Part shown: positions 42,942 through 53,490 of the stretch, in pieces | Position numbering within the stretch: the first letter of the stretch is position 1 | Layout: each line of letters starts with the position of its first letter | Assembly: GCA_019843655.1 (NCBI GenBank) | Contig: JACDQD010000001.1 | Location: forward strand, 48,851,794 to 48,915,793 | Origin: Lethocerus indicus | Lineage: Eukaryota > Arthropoda > Insecta > Hemiptera > Belostomatidae | Reading direction: 5' to 3' | Length of the DNA: 64,000 bases | Translations under genes and position numbers: made by a program | Notes under the pieces: generated by a model | Told to the model about the DNA's origin: nothing | Databases searched by the model: none | The model's input: only the letters and a program-made list of their open reading frames with translations

Positions 42942-43024
42942 CTGAAAACCATGACTGCCACAACTTTGTGAGCATGACGACCAATTGGTTACAATCCATT
43001 CAAATTTCAAATTTTCTGCAGATC
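42942..43024 (-). CDS. ADAMTSL: ADAMTSL exon 18: start of TSP1 repeat 9
   Basis: The acceptor is caatgttttag and the donor GTATGA; phase 1 to phase 0. It encodes ENLKFEWIVTNWSSCSQSCG and SHGFQ. The CSQSCG O-fucose motif is intact and NWS is a possible N-glycosylation sequon. It is only 83 bp and was found from the TSP1 motif. Confidence 0.92.
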
Positions 43025-43349
43025 CTAAAACATTGTTAATTGCTTAAATACATTAATGTTAAAGAAAAAAGGGATATAACTATAGATTTTATATTTGTTC
43101 CTAATAAATTTTGTTTACTTATTTCTGACTACAAGCTTACGTATATTCGATAAAATTTATGATATCGAGTAGAAATAATTTAACTTGAAAATCTAATTAA
43201 TGAAATTCTAATTGAATCTAATTAACCTAGAAAATAAAATAAAAAACTGTAGCGATGATAACTGGTTATCAAGATACGACGTGGTTAAAATATGAATTGT
43301 CTTTAAAAATATATTTTTGTCATACATGCCTTACAATGAAATTACAAAC

Positions 43350-43479
43350 CTTTTCCTAATATTACAATTTTTCCTTGTGGATCCTCAGTTGTAGAATCAT
43401 TCTCCTCTTCGGGTGTCATTGGTTCTTCCTCGAGTGCTTCTTCCATTACCATTCGGTGACCCCTCGAGTTTCCAAAGCT
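43350..43479 (-). CDS. ADAMTSL: ADAMTSL exon 17: acidic linker
   Basis: The acceptor is tggccattgcag and the donor GTTTGT; phase 0 to phase 1. It encodes SFGNSRGHRMVMEE and then a strongly acidic run (EALEEEPMTPEEENDSTTED), ending GKIVILGK. It precedes TSP1-9. Phase agreement with both neighbours supports it. Confidence 0.8.
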
Positions 43480-44611
43480 CTGCAATGGCCAAATGTTCTA
43501 CTTTTTCATTATTGTTGAACTCATAATGGAATATGTGAGATACATGCTAAATACAAACATGTTAAATATAATTTCATTAATATACACGACATACAATCAA
43601 AAAGTATTTGTCACTTTCATTTTACAAATAAATCTGTCGTTACTATACCCTGTACTTATTTATTCTCTTTCTTATATTTTTCTTATATGATTTTTTCAAT
43701 TACTTTGTTTGCACCGGATGATATTTAATTTAAATAATGAAATACATAATTTTTCATATCGACAAAGTCAAATATTTCGTTAAAATGTACAAACAAAACT
43801 GAAAATGTAACGATATCCATTATTTTTTAACTGAAAATCATGCTTTCCTGTCAGCAATAATGCTAAAGGATTCGATAACATAAAAGGATAACACGAACAT
43901 CAGGATTATACATGCTTTATAAACCTAGAGTCTGTTGGCCATGCAGGTATAGAAGAATATAGAAAATAGTACAGAAGAATTATTGATGGCAGAGGTGTCT
44001 AAAGATTAACAACAGATGGATGTCCGTGGTTGGTAAGGAAATCAACATGTAAAGCCTATTTTCATCATATTCATATAGTCAAATAAGCATTCTCCAACCC
44101 AAAATACACATACTCAAACTCAAAATTATTTTAATAACTCAAAACGAGGTACTAATGTTGAAATGTTTGCAATCATCTAACTCGTCCAAAAATGAAAATC
44201 AAATAAAACCACAATTATGTATTTCATTCGAATGTTTGTCCTAAAACATTACCACAATTCCTATGATTCGTTTAAACGGATATACATTTATTTAAAAGTA
44301 TTTCTTTCGTAAGTTTTTTAGTTAAGAGGAATCATTTTTAGCTAGGAGGAGCCTACAAAAATTGTAATTAAAAATTGAAAACAGAATGTGTAAATTAGAT
44401 CGAATAAAAGGTGCCATATATACAATTGAATGAAATGTGCAGGATGTACAATTAACCTTGTAGACGGGAAAGCGCCTGTAGACGTAAAAAATCGTCACTG
44501 TTGAATTGCTCGCAAGATTAAAAATAGGTGAAGACAAACAACAAAATGTGCTAGCGATACGCTATATGTGCCGGGATGGAGGGGTGGAAGGCTGGCTTGA
44601 AAGGAACTCAC
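43480..44611 (-). other. ADAMTSL intron 16, AT-rich
   Basis: This 1.1-kb intron is AT-rich with few CpG dinucleotides. I see no additional coding signature, RNA gene or repeat family member in it. Confidence 0.6.
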
Positions 44612-44716
44612 CTGGAGGTTGGAAATGAGTTGGTGAAAATGGGGCATAGGTCTCGACCCCCCAGAAGTTGGGGGTTCATAATGAACGGGCTCCTCCGAAG
44701 TAGAGCCAACCTCTGC
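44612..44716 (-). CDS. ADAMTSL: ADAMTSL exon 16: linker
   Basis: This exon has 35 codons, phase 0 at both ends. It has a good acceptor (ggttggatttcag) and a consensus donor, GTGAGT. It encodes AEVGSTSEEPVHYEPPTSGG, then a histidine-containing helix-like end (HFHQLISNLQ). There is no known domain. Inclusion rests on splice quality and phase; it could be an alternatively used exon because skipping it would keep frame. Confidence 0.75.
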
Positions 44717-45048
44717 CTGAAATCCAACCACCATCAAATTGCTTTCCCAACACATGCTTTCGATTATTAGTTCGAATATCACCTCACACAATGAGCACAT
44801 TGTATTAATATTGGCTCCGATACCATCCTCGCCAATTAATCTACAGACAAAATTATTCATCCACATATCTAAAGTTAATGTCAAATTAAAGTTTAATTCG
44901 CGTTAAATTCCGGCATACATTGTGAATTTACGGGTGTTTTTTCACGGTCGGAAAACATTATCGATTAATGATTTTAATTAATAACGGCTCATCGATGACG
45001 ACAGAAGTTGTTCAATAATTGAATTTCTTTATACGAATGAAACAATAC

Positions 45049-45218
45049 CTGATCGAAGTGTGAATTAGTGGTCGAATGATATTGAGGTTTAATTTCGTGA
45101 ATCGGAGTTGGGCGAGGCCGCCTAGGGCTTAAAATTTCACTGGGGCGTTGCTCGTGGCTTTCATCATCCCCCGGCGGTAGAAATGGTCGCTGAGGGGGTT
45201 CTCCATTCTTATGCATAC
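45049..45218 (-). CDS. ADAMTSL: ADAMTSL exon 15: proline-rich linker
   Basis: The acceptor is caatttacag and the donor GTATTG; phase 1 to phase 0. The sequence is rich in proline, glutamate and histidine (PPQRPFLPPGDDE, SPRRPRPTPIHE), with no recognisable fold. It is probably a disordered spacer between the Ig domain and the C-terminal TSP1 repeats. Support is from consistent phases on both sides and clear splice sites. Confidence 0.82.
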
Positions 45219-45434
45219 CTGTAAATTGTTTCCTTTCCTAATATAAAATCTGAAAATCGCTACGCAATTAGCACTACGAATTATCGTGTTTACATGTTAC
45301 TCGTGGACAAGACGAAAAGAAACGAATGTATATTTTACAAAAACAATAACGAATATCGAAGAAAAACTGCGCATATTATAAAATGAAAATACGACGCTAA
45401 TATTATTTAAATTAACGTATATAGATAAGATAAC

Positions 45435-45539
45435 CTGTATCCAACTGGTTGTTAGTATGCCTTTCAATTTCTTCGGAACTCGGAAATTCACCCGGTCTGG
45501 CTTTGACATTGATTGTAATATCTGCGGACGATCTTCCAG
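45435..45539 (-). CDS. ADAMTSL: ADAMTSL exon 14: end of the Ig-like domain
   Basis: The acceptor is atttttgttag and the donor GTTATC; phase 1 at both ends. The first codon completes to alanine, so the junction reads TCLAGRSSADITINVKARP: the usual C-x-A-G turn and G strand of a C2 Ig domain. A hydrophilic segment (GEFPSSEEIERHTNN) leads into the linker exon. Confidence 0.9.
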
Positions 45540-45694
45540 CTAACAAAAAATAAAACGATTAATTTGAACCGTATCTATAAATAATTTCATCACCCGATTG
45601 ATATAGCTTTTTTTCGGTTGTACACGTCTATAATGAATTCGACATAACGAATGTGACATTTATTCTATCTTAATCTCTAACACTGGCTTCTCAC

Positions 45695-45822
45695 CCAAGC
45701 AAGTGAAAACCCCCGTATCGCCATAGCTGACTTCCTGTATTCTCAGTGCACCTTTCTTCGATATTTTGTATTTTTTTGACGATGTTATCAATTTGTGATC
45801 CTTAGCCCACTGTATTTTGGAC
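45695..45822 (-). CDS. ADAMTSL: ADAMTSL exon 13: core of the Ig-like C2 domain
   Basis: The acceptor is gctgacattctag and the donor GTGAG; phase 2 to phase 1. It encodes the C strand tryptophan (SKIQWAKD), a lysine-rich loop, and the F-strand signature LRIQEVSYGDTGVFTC, which matches the DxGxYxC pattern with phenylalanine in place of tyrosine. It is too short to stand out as an open frame and was placed from splice sites and the Ig pattern. Confidence 0.93.
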
Positions 45823-45900
45823 CTAGAATGTCAGCCGTTATCAGAAATAAGTGAACAGAAATTAAAAATAAGCTTAACCAAATTTATTTATCTCTCGATC

Positions 45901-46115
45901 AATTAAGGCGATTATTGACGTAAGATGAGACAAATATAAAAATAAATTAAATGGGATCGATACGACGCGTATAGCGTTAGAAAACCCAACAAGAAGTTAA
46001 TTAATCAAATGTTTTTAAGATTAAGACTTAAAATGCGGGCAGTATAATTTTGCGATTAATACCTATATAACCTTAGCTATAACATACCATCTGAACAAGG
46101 CCCACAAAACAAAAC
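45901..46115 (-). repeat. Intronic copy of the exon 21 end and its downstream intron
   Basis: This is a direct repeat of 41341-41546 located in intron 12. It keeps AATTAAGGCGAT, AGTTAATTAATCAAATGTTT, GGGCAGTATAATTTTG and TATAACATACCATCTGAACA (plus strand). On the minus strand it retains TTGTTCAGATG followed by an intact GTATGTTATAG donor, but the rest of the exon is not present. The copies have diverged substantially. Confidence 0.85.
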
Positions 46116-46156
46116 TTAACAAATGTAGTATATGAATTAATTTGTGTTTTGTTTAC

Positions 46157-46461
46157 CTATCGAACTTTTTTACCGGACATTTAATTTTGATTTGCGTGCC
46201 GTGGAAAACTTGAGCAGTACCGCCTATTTTAAGAGCGAGTTTCCTTTTCGCCGTGTTACTTTGTATGTACGACTGATTGGTGGCAATAATAGGCGGCCTA
46301 GGATCTTCGGACGGACACGGCTTTGTATTGCACGGCCTTCTTTCCGGCGGCCGTGTTTTCGGACACTGCGAGACCGGCCGGGACACCACGTGATTTTGGG
46401 CCATTATTTGTTTACATTCGACAGTTCTCGTTTTCACTCCTCCGCCGCATCGTTTCGAACA
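46157..46461 (-). CDS. ADAMTSL: ADAMTSL exon 12: TSP1 repeat 8 and start of Ig-like C2 domain
   Basis: The acceptor is tttttgttttaag and the donor GTAAAC; the exon starts in phase 0 and ends in phase 2. It encodes CSKRCGGGVKTRTVECKQ, closes the repeat at RRPCNTKPCP, and after a short connector enters an Ig domain at KLALKIGGTAQVFHGTQIKI, with the first Ig cysteine in KCPVKK. ADAMTSL1 and ADAMTSL3 have an Ig domain at this place, with a comparable LHFVVGG entry. CSKRCG lacks the O-fucose acceptor. Confidence 0.95.
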
Positions 46462-46607
46462 CTTAAAACAAAAATATTTTCGGAAAATAAGTGTATATTC
46501 AAATATTCAAATTCACGATATACGAAACATTTCAATAACTAAAATAATTGGAAATATAGATTGAGGTAAATTTTTATAAAATTGAAACGAGGAATGAATA
46601 ATGATTT

Positions 46608-46785
46608 TTAACACTAGCTTTACGAGACGCGTCGAAATGACCCATTTTAAATTTCAGTAAGAAAATTACGAAAACCGTTCGCATTTTTTGTTCACCACTC
46701 GTGGTCACTAGGGAAGGTCATTTTTTTCAGAAGTTTGTTATTTTGAAATTCGCTACGGTATGCGTCAAATCGACACATAAGAAAA
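46608..46785 (+). mobile_element. TTAA-type MITE, copy C, inside ADAMTSL intron 11
   Basis: TTAA (46608-46611) is followed by CACTAGCTTTACGAGACGCG and TCGAAATGACCC. Then come AGTAAGAAAATTACGAAAAC and, near the far end, ACGGTATGCGTCAAATCGAC. This is the best-preserved copy and defines the family. It lies between exons 47010-47350 and 46157-46461. Confidence 0.6.
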
Positions 46786-47009
46786 GACCATAAACATAAT
46801 GTTAATAAACTAAAACAAACATCTTGGAACTACCGAGTCGAGTTAAAATTTGAAAGTATAATATAAAAGATCAACTTGTAACAAGTTATTTGGACTTAAA
46901 CTTTCATGATGGCTATATTTTTTAATCATCGGTGATACGTGTGCGTTATACTATCGGGTTTTTCTCCAATTAAACGAATCGATAAAATACTATCCTATAT
47001 ATAATTTAC

Positions 47010-47350
47010 CTTGCTCCACTCGGATGTGTTCCAATTGACCGGGCAGTCCAATATATTACAATATTGTCTGTCCGTGGGTGGCGGTTGAGGACACATATGA
47101 TTGGGAACAACAACTTTGTTCCCTTCGCCCCTTGTCACTTCGTGAATGCAATTCACTTCTCTGGTCTGAATGCCCATTCCGCAAGGCTTTGAGCACGGCT
47201 GAAATTCGGAATGGTTCCATCGGGGCGGGCAAGGATGATCGTTACAAGTTCGCGTCAACGCTTCCGGCCGTGTCTCCGATGAACACAGGAAAGGACTTAC
47301 CACTTTTTGATCGTCTTCTTGTACGCACATTATAAGCGATTCTTGTACAC
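47010..47350 (-). CDS. ADAMTSL: ADAMTSL exon 11: TSP1 repeats 6, 7 and start of 8
   Basis: This 341-bp exon is the largest placed. The acceptor is ataaaatgatttcag and the donor GTAAAT; it starts in phase 1 and ends in phase 0. It completes TSP1-6 (LIMCVQEDDQ, TCNDHPCPPRW), carries all of TSP1-7 (FQPCSKPCGMGIQTREVNC, then QYCNILDCP) and opens TSP1-8 (VNWNTSEWSK). NHSE and NTSE are possible N-glycosylation sites. CSKPCG has proline where the O-fucose acceptor serine or threonine should be. Confidence 0.96.
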
Positions 47351-47525
47351 CTGAAATCATTTTATTTCGATACTACTTAAATTAACCATCGGTGTGTCTA
47401 ATACATTTTATAACACCCGCCCATACAAAACATGTTCCGCCCGATAGTTGTCTAGAATTTGAGTAAAATCCGATTGTAACCGATAAATTGATTTTATTTT
47501 CTATTAAAATGTCTCGAATACCTAC

Positions 47526-47683
47526 CTCCCAGGCAACTTGCACTGCAGTGCGTATATCCTTGTGTTTTCCATGTGTACGTTTTTCCCGTTCTATGAGGTG
47601 CGACTCTAATTGGTCCTTCGCTGTATTGAATTCTATACGGGTCCGCATATCTAGCATCGTATCCGTCTCTGATCGTGTCCATC
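47526..47683 (-). CDS. ADAMTSL: ADAMTSL exon 10: inter-repeat segment and start of TSP1 repeat 6
   Basis: The acceptor is atattgttgcag and the donor GTAGGT; the exon starts with one base and ends in phase 1. It encodes a tyrosine- and arginine-rich connector (DARYADPYRIQYSEG) and then YTWKTQGYTHCSASCLGG, the beginning of TSP1-6. In vertebrate ADAMTSL1 the equivalent repeat starts YDWEYEGFTKCSESCGGG. The leucine in CSASCL replaces the glycine needed for the O-fucose consensus. Confidence 0.92.
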
Positions 47684-48138
47684 CTGCAACAATATTTCGA
47701 TTCAAACAATGCTTCATTTATTGTGTAAAACATTGTAGCCAATAGCAACTGTTTCCGGTTTTTCATTCCGTCGATTTGTTTTAAAAAAGGTCCTACAGGG
47801 TATTTCTTTTGGACAATACGGTTAATTTAAACTCCTCGGGCGAATTTAATTACTGAACGTTGTAATAGGGATAGCGCAAGTTGGGGTTGGGGCGAGTGAT
47901 AAGGTCGAGGACATTATGGTGCGACACCGTGACTTCACGTTTTTCTGTTCGGTCGCACATCCAAACGGTCATCGTTGTCACGATTAATTCTAGGAATATA
48001 TTACAATACACACTAATAGAAAAACTAAATAAATTCACTTATGCGAAGTATATCAGTCCAGTACCGGTAGAAATTGTTTTCTTTATCCGTGTTGACAGAA
48101 TTCAGTTTTAATGAATTAGTAGGTAGGCATTTGGATAC

Positions 48139-48327
48139 CTGTTTCCGAGGTGGCAAGGAGGTTCAACACAACGCTCCATGATCGGCGGCTTCCTACCTTG
48201 GCAGTGCGAATCGGGAAGTCGAGCGAATGTTCGAGAAAACTCTAAGAATATCGTGCACGCCACTTCTCGCTTACGATACCCTTCTCCACATGTCACACTA
48301 CAATCGCCCCACGCTTCTGGCTTGAAA
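48139..48327 (-). CDS. ADAMTSL: ADAMTSL exon 9: TSP1 repeat 5
   Basis: The acceptor is tatttgttgtag and the donor GTATCC. After one base completing a codon it encodes FKPEAWGDCSVTCGEGYRKR, then VACTIFLEFS and ends RCVEPPCHLGN in phase 2. Human ADAMTSL1 has a closely similar repeat beginning FIPEAWSACTVTCG, with the same unusual long loop after the third cysteine. This anchors the assignment to the ADAMTSL1/3 subfamily. The O-fucose motif CSVTCG is intact. Confidence 0.95.
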
Positions 48328-49195
48328 CTACAACAAATAGCATGCGTTCGTCCAATAATTTATAATTTACTATCAAGGCCGTGTCTCTATTTTACGATTT
48401 TATTCGATACATAAAAGCGATTCATGAAATAAAATTGGTGAATCAATCACAAATTGGAATTTAATTATTAAACCAGGTATCGATGATTTATAAATTATTT
48501 TAATTCTGTAACGTATATTCGTAAAATATTTGGGTGTTAATAATGATACCTCATTTAAAAATAAGCTAGATAATATATAAATATAAATAATATAAAAAGT
48601 TTTAAAGTAAAGATAATAATATAAAAATAATTTCTTAGATATAAATGCAGTAAGAAAGTACTGATGCATTACATATTTTCTATTATAAAGGTAACATTGC
48701 TCTAGTTTTTTTTCTTATATATATTTTTTCCAGCACAATAATAACATAATTAAATTATCTTAACCGAAGACATTGTCTTAATTAACGTTTACGTAAAATG
48801 ACATTTACGAACACTAACATATCTAGAGTAGTCTTTATAAAATCAATTTGATTTAAAAAAAAAATTACGGAAAATGAAAACATTTTACTTTGAAATGAAA
48901 GTTGATAAACTTTAATCGATTTAAAACTGACTTCAATGTTCTTCATTGATATAAGATTACTATTTCAAATTAAAATTGTACTGTGGTGGTTGTCTGTTTG
49001 TCGTGTGTATATATATATATTTGTGTCTTGTTATTGTGTTTTTGGGGATTTTGTTTGTCTTGTTTGAGTTGAGGGGGGGTGGGATTAAGTCTTTGTCGGG
49101 TTGTCGGTCAAAGGGGTGGGGGGCGGTGAGGTCCGCTAATCCTACTAAAGGACGTCATAATACCGTCCATATATACACACGACAAACAGACAACC

Positions 49196-49365
49196 ACCGT
49201 AGTACAAGTGACAGTGACAGTCCAGTGAGGATGCCCAAAAAACATCCAATGTGCCAGAAGTGACTAACACCGCTACTGACGACGGCGAACGACCGAAACC
49301 GGTCTAGCAAAAAACCAACCAGCGAGAGGAGACAGATACACACGAAATTTACGACATTTTTAAGA
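49196..49365 (+). repeat. 'accggtctagc' dispersed repeat, copy 3
   Basis: It contains AGTGACAGTGACAGTCCAGT, ACCGAAACCGGTCTAGCAAA, CCAGCGAGAGGAGACAG and CACGAAATTTACGAC, in the same order as copy 1. It sits in the AT-rich half of the large ADAMTSL intron, a CpG-rich island in CpG-poor surroundings. Confidence 0.55.
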
Positions 49366-52217
49366 TTTACTTATTTGTGGCAAAAGATCGACACAAATAG
49401 AATAGCTGCTATATATTTATTTCATAACTGTGCCTATGCGTACATAGTCACTACACTGAAGTACCCATAAAAGTTTATTTATAAATATCGAAAAAGGAAA
49501 TTAAATTATACCATTTATTTCCTGTTTCAAATGAATCTATTTTATAATGAATTCTATTGAAAAATCTAATCTAATAATTCCATTCGTTCTTTGGAATATT
49601 GAATATCCTTGTGTCACACTCAAATTATTCAAAACAAAAACCTTATCCAAATATAATAGATGAAGTATTCTTCACGGATGGGTTAAATTGCATTTTTGAA
49701 AACTATTACACAACTTCATTTTCTAAATGAAGAAGGATACTAAATACAATTTGAACTCTTAACTATTAACACACAGCTGTCACCAGAAGTTAGTTATTGA
49801 AACTAGTAACTGATATTCTGGTCGCGGAAACCTTCGCTCGGTTAACTACTAACGCAGATTATCCATATATCTTAACACCATGCGTCATTAATGGTAATGT
49901 CACAGAATTCCATATATTCTTCTCTGGTTGGCTGCGTAATCAAATTTACTTTAGTGCAAGTAACTGTTAATATCTACTCTTTTTCTTTTAACGTTTATTA
50001 AATTTTACACTCTCACTCTCTTTCATTCGCCCCAATCATTCTAAAAAATACACAAATGTATTCAAGCGAAACACTCATAAGAATATCTTACAAGTCAAGG
50101 ACTTTACATGTTATACGATTTACCTTGAAATTTGTAATATACATTGTAAAGAACATAATGCATTAAATTATCATAATCCAATGCAACATATCCTATAATC
50201 ATGCGGATAGATCAGAGGTCAAATAAAAAAACCTCATATACAATCTACTGTGGTAATAAAGTAGGCATATTGTGTGGAGGTAGGTTATATAAAATAATTG
50301 TTCTACTGCGTAATGATAATCAAATATGCAGTGCTGTGTGACAATAAAGCTTTATATAAATTAGTGCTCCAAGTAAAATTAATTATTTATACTTGTATCG
50401 TGAAAATTTAAAGAATATTTTTTATTTGAAATTGTATTAAATTATTATGTATTTATGTAATTATCTATTATCAATGAGATGATAGGATTAATAATTAATT
50501 GTACTTTAGGAAAGAGTAAATTTAAAATATGCTGTAAAATGGGGTTTTGTGAGGGTGATTAATATCTTAAGGTTGTATAATTGATGAGGTAACACACTCT
50601 TAAAAGGAACACTTTTTGAGCAATATTTATTGGTTAAAATTCAATCTGCATTAACAGTCGTAAATTTAGTGTAATAAGTACATTTCAATTTACTGATTTA
50701 CTTTCATTAAAACGTTATTAGCGTTCTTTAGGAATGTGATCACAGAAACTCAGGTAAAACAACTTACTAAATTTAACTAGTAATGTTGTATGTAAGATAG
50801 AGAGGTATGCTGTTGCCCTGAACAATATTTCCCTTAATACATTTCCATTTTCCTATTATTGACATTAAAGTCGTTTCTTGAGTTATGTGCAAAGGTAATA
50901 TAAATTGCACACATAAATGGCTTAAAATAATAAATACGTAAGTTTTAATAATAACAAACTACTGTAGTTTAAATGGTTATACTTATATTCTCTTTCTAAA
51001 ATACCAATACATAAAGCAGACATCTTTTCTAGGACATATGTTTATGAAAATATAATTTCCAAATCAAATGTTCAATTACATGATCTACTTAAATTTCTCT
51101 GGCTTTTTATATTGTCTTAGCGTAGTGTATTTTAAAATACGGGGGTATTTTGTCAGCTTGGAAACTCATTCCAAGATGAATAATTTGCAAAAATACAGAA
51201 ACTAAATTTTAATACGGAGTTCAAATTTTATACTAAACATTTATGGAAGGAACATACCTTCATTATGATAAGAATGTTACCTCATTTAAATATGGTAGAA
51301 CCAATGAATAAACGGAGAAGGTTTTTAACTTAACTAAATGTAAATAAGAAATTATTTGGCGCATTTTCTAATCCGTTATCGCAGTAAATTGTTCTTAAAA
51401 TATTTGCATTTATTTATTGAAAACTCGGCGTTATTATTTAATAACATACGTTGAGATTTCCTTATGTTATGCCAGTATTAATGATAAAAAGGTAATTATA
51501 TTTTACAATGGAAAAAAAGTGCATCAATCTTACCGTAAATAATTGTTATAATAAATCAAATAAACATGACTGGCACAATCAGCAAACTAGCTAAAGTAAC
51601 AAAGTATACAATATATGAAGTAAAGTGACTGTAACAGTTAGCTACAAAATGAATAGAAAATGTATATCTGGGTTTTTTTATAGTTTAATAACCCACTGCA
51701 AATTAAGGAATGTGGTGATTTCGTGCTAATGCTGATGGGCAAGCACGAATGTTTTAGATGTTACCTCACGTATAACCATCCGCACGCAAAGAACATTTTC
51801 ACTGAGACTGGGCTGAAAAATGACAAGTGTACAAGTAAAGGCTTCGTGAGATGGAACTTGAAATGTGCAAGTGCTATTGACCTCAGGAAGTAAACAGTTT
51901 GCATATTATCGAAATCATGTGAGAGACTAATAAGAAAAATAAACACCGGCCATTATTTAAAGCGTTAAAGCGCATTTAAATTCGGGTAAATGATCGTTTC
52001 TTCTTTTAAACCAAAATTTACAATTTAAACACCAGTCGCGATAAAATAAAATAAACACCGAACAAAAATACTATAACGAATGAACTTACGGTCGACATAA
52101 AAAATAACGTTAAATTAATCCTAAAGTATAAAGAACGTACGGTATTATTATCCTCACTTTTTTTTAATCAGTTCAGAGTTAAATACAATAAAACGAGTTG
52201 TCGGCAACGCCAAAGAA

Positions 52218-52462
52218 ATTTGACAAACGATAAAAAAGTCCTTGAGTTCTGTTATGTTTGTACATACTTGGGTTCCGATGAAGGCAACGAAGACGACACC
52301 ATTTGTTCCCCGATCAGTCTCTCCGCAACTGGTCGAAAAGGAGGATACGGATGCAAGATTCGAATCGTATCTTCTATTTCAGGAACAGACTCAGAATTAT
52401 CTGTTTACAACATTATCGTATTAAACGCACAAGTAAAAGTATCAGCCTATGGCGGAGTGTAA
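52218..52462 (+). pseudogene. Possible non-LTR retrotransposon RT remnant
   Basis: An 80-codon frame has CTYLGSDEGNEDD near its start and SVYNIIVLNAQ about 45 residues later. The spacing and words resemble the YLGS ... LYNxIVL(S/N) segment at the end of RTE/R1-type reverse transcriptase domains. The rest does not match convincingly and no other RT motifs are present. If real it is a degraded fragment inside the ADAMTSL intron. Confidence 0.3.
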
Positions 52463-52679
52463 CCAATCCTAGAAAAACAGCCCGGAGGTCGAGGTTTTAT
52501 TACATTAAAGTGATTGCGGGGGGGGGTGTGTGTGGGGGATTACCGAATTCGGAAGGGCCTCCAGGAGAGGCTGTACATGTATCAAAAGGAATTCGATTAA
52601 AATATTTTTAAATTTGAAAGTGGCATGACAGTCTCAGGAGAATGCCCGAAGTAGGACCCGAAATTTATTGAGCGCGGTC

Positions 52680-52819
52680 CCGCTTCAACTCCCGGTTTAC
52701 GGGACGCGTCGAGACGATGAGATTTCCAATTTCAGTACGATATTTACGAAAAACTGTCCGCATCCTTTTCTCACTACTCGTGCCGACCTCCATCCATTCA
52801 ACGGGGGAAATATAAAACC

Positions 52820-52822
<3 letters not shown>
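52680..52822 (+). mobile_element. TTAA-type MITE, copy D, abutting a TA array
   Basis: GTTTACGGGACGCGTCGAGA, TTTCAGTACGATATTTACGA and CTCACTACTCGTG match the family. The copy runs straight into the TA microsatellite at 52823-52872. Confidence 0.55.

Positions 52823-52872
<50 letters not shown>
52823..52872. repeat. (TA)n microsatellite
   Basis: A TA tract directly following MITE copy D and ending in CACACG. Confidence 0.99.
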
Positions 52873-52877
<5 letters not shown>

Positions 52878-53490
52878 GTGTTATTACTACTCTGTTGTCG
52901 AGTAGTGTAGAAAGTTTGCCCAGTATAAAAAGTGAAAATTAGCTTCCGAACTTCTATTAGCGAAGCTCCTGGACAACAGAGTAGAATATAAACGGGATGC
53001 GGAAAGAATCCCTTTCGCCCTTCCTGCAATAGAAATGACTAAAAATATATCGGTTCGGCCCAATTTCATCTTTATACGACCGCAACGTCAGGATAAAAAT
53101 GTTGTAAAGTTTTACGGACTGAAAACAAAGTGTAACGCCCTATTTATTACGCGTTACAATAAACACGCGATTTTACACTTTCCGTTCGAAATTCTCCGCC
53201 TGTCCCAGCGCGTTCTACCTGCTCGAGCTGAGGGTCGGATGGTTCGTCGCGGTCGAATCCAAATTAGTTTATCGCTATTTAAATTATTTATACTTTTCCG
53301 CCAGTCCGCGACTAATACGTAAGTGGCAATACTTCCGTATTTCGAAAGATGCGAATTCTCTTCTTCTTCTTAAGTCTCGCGCCTAAAAAATTAAAATACC
53401 GGGGAGGCCGTATAAATGTATATATTATTATTAGCCGGTCTTATTCTATTTTTCAAAATGGGCGATAAAAATAAATCCTCTTATCCGTAG

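Noticed and set aside
46144..46542. A 132-codon plus-strand open frame
   Set aside because: It is the antisense shadow of ADAMTSL exon 12, whose TSP1 and Ig motifs settle the strand.
50122..50189. A short open stretch on the minus strand with acceptor gattatag and donor GTAAAT, considered as the missing linker exon
   Set aside because: It starts and ends in phase 1, which does not bridge exon 8 (phase 1) to exon 9 (phase 2), and its tyrosine-rich sequence is unlike the family linker.
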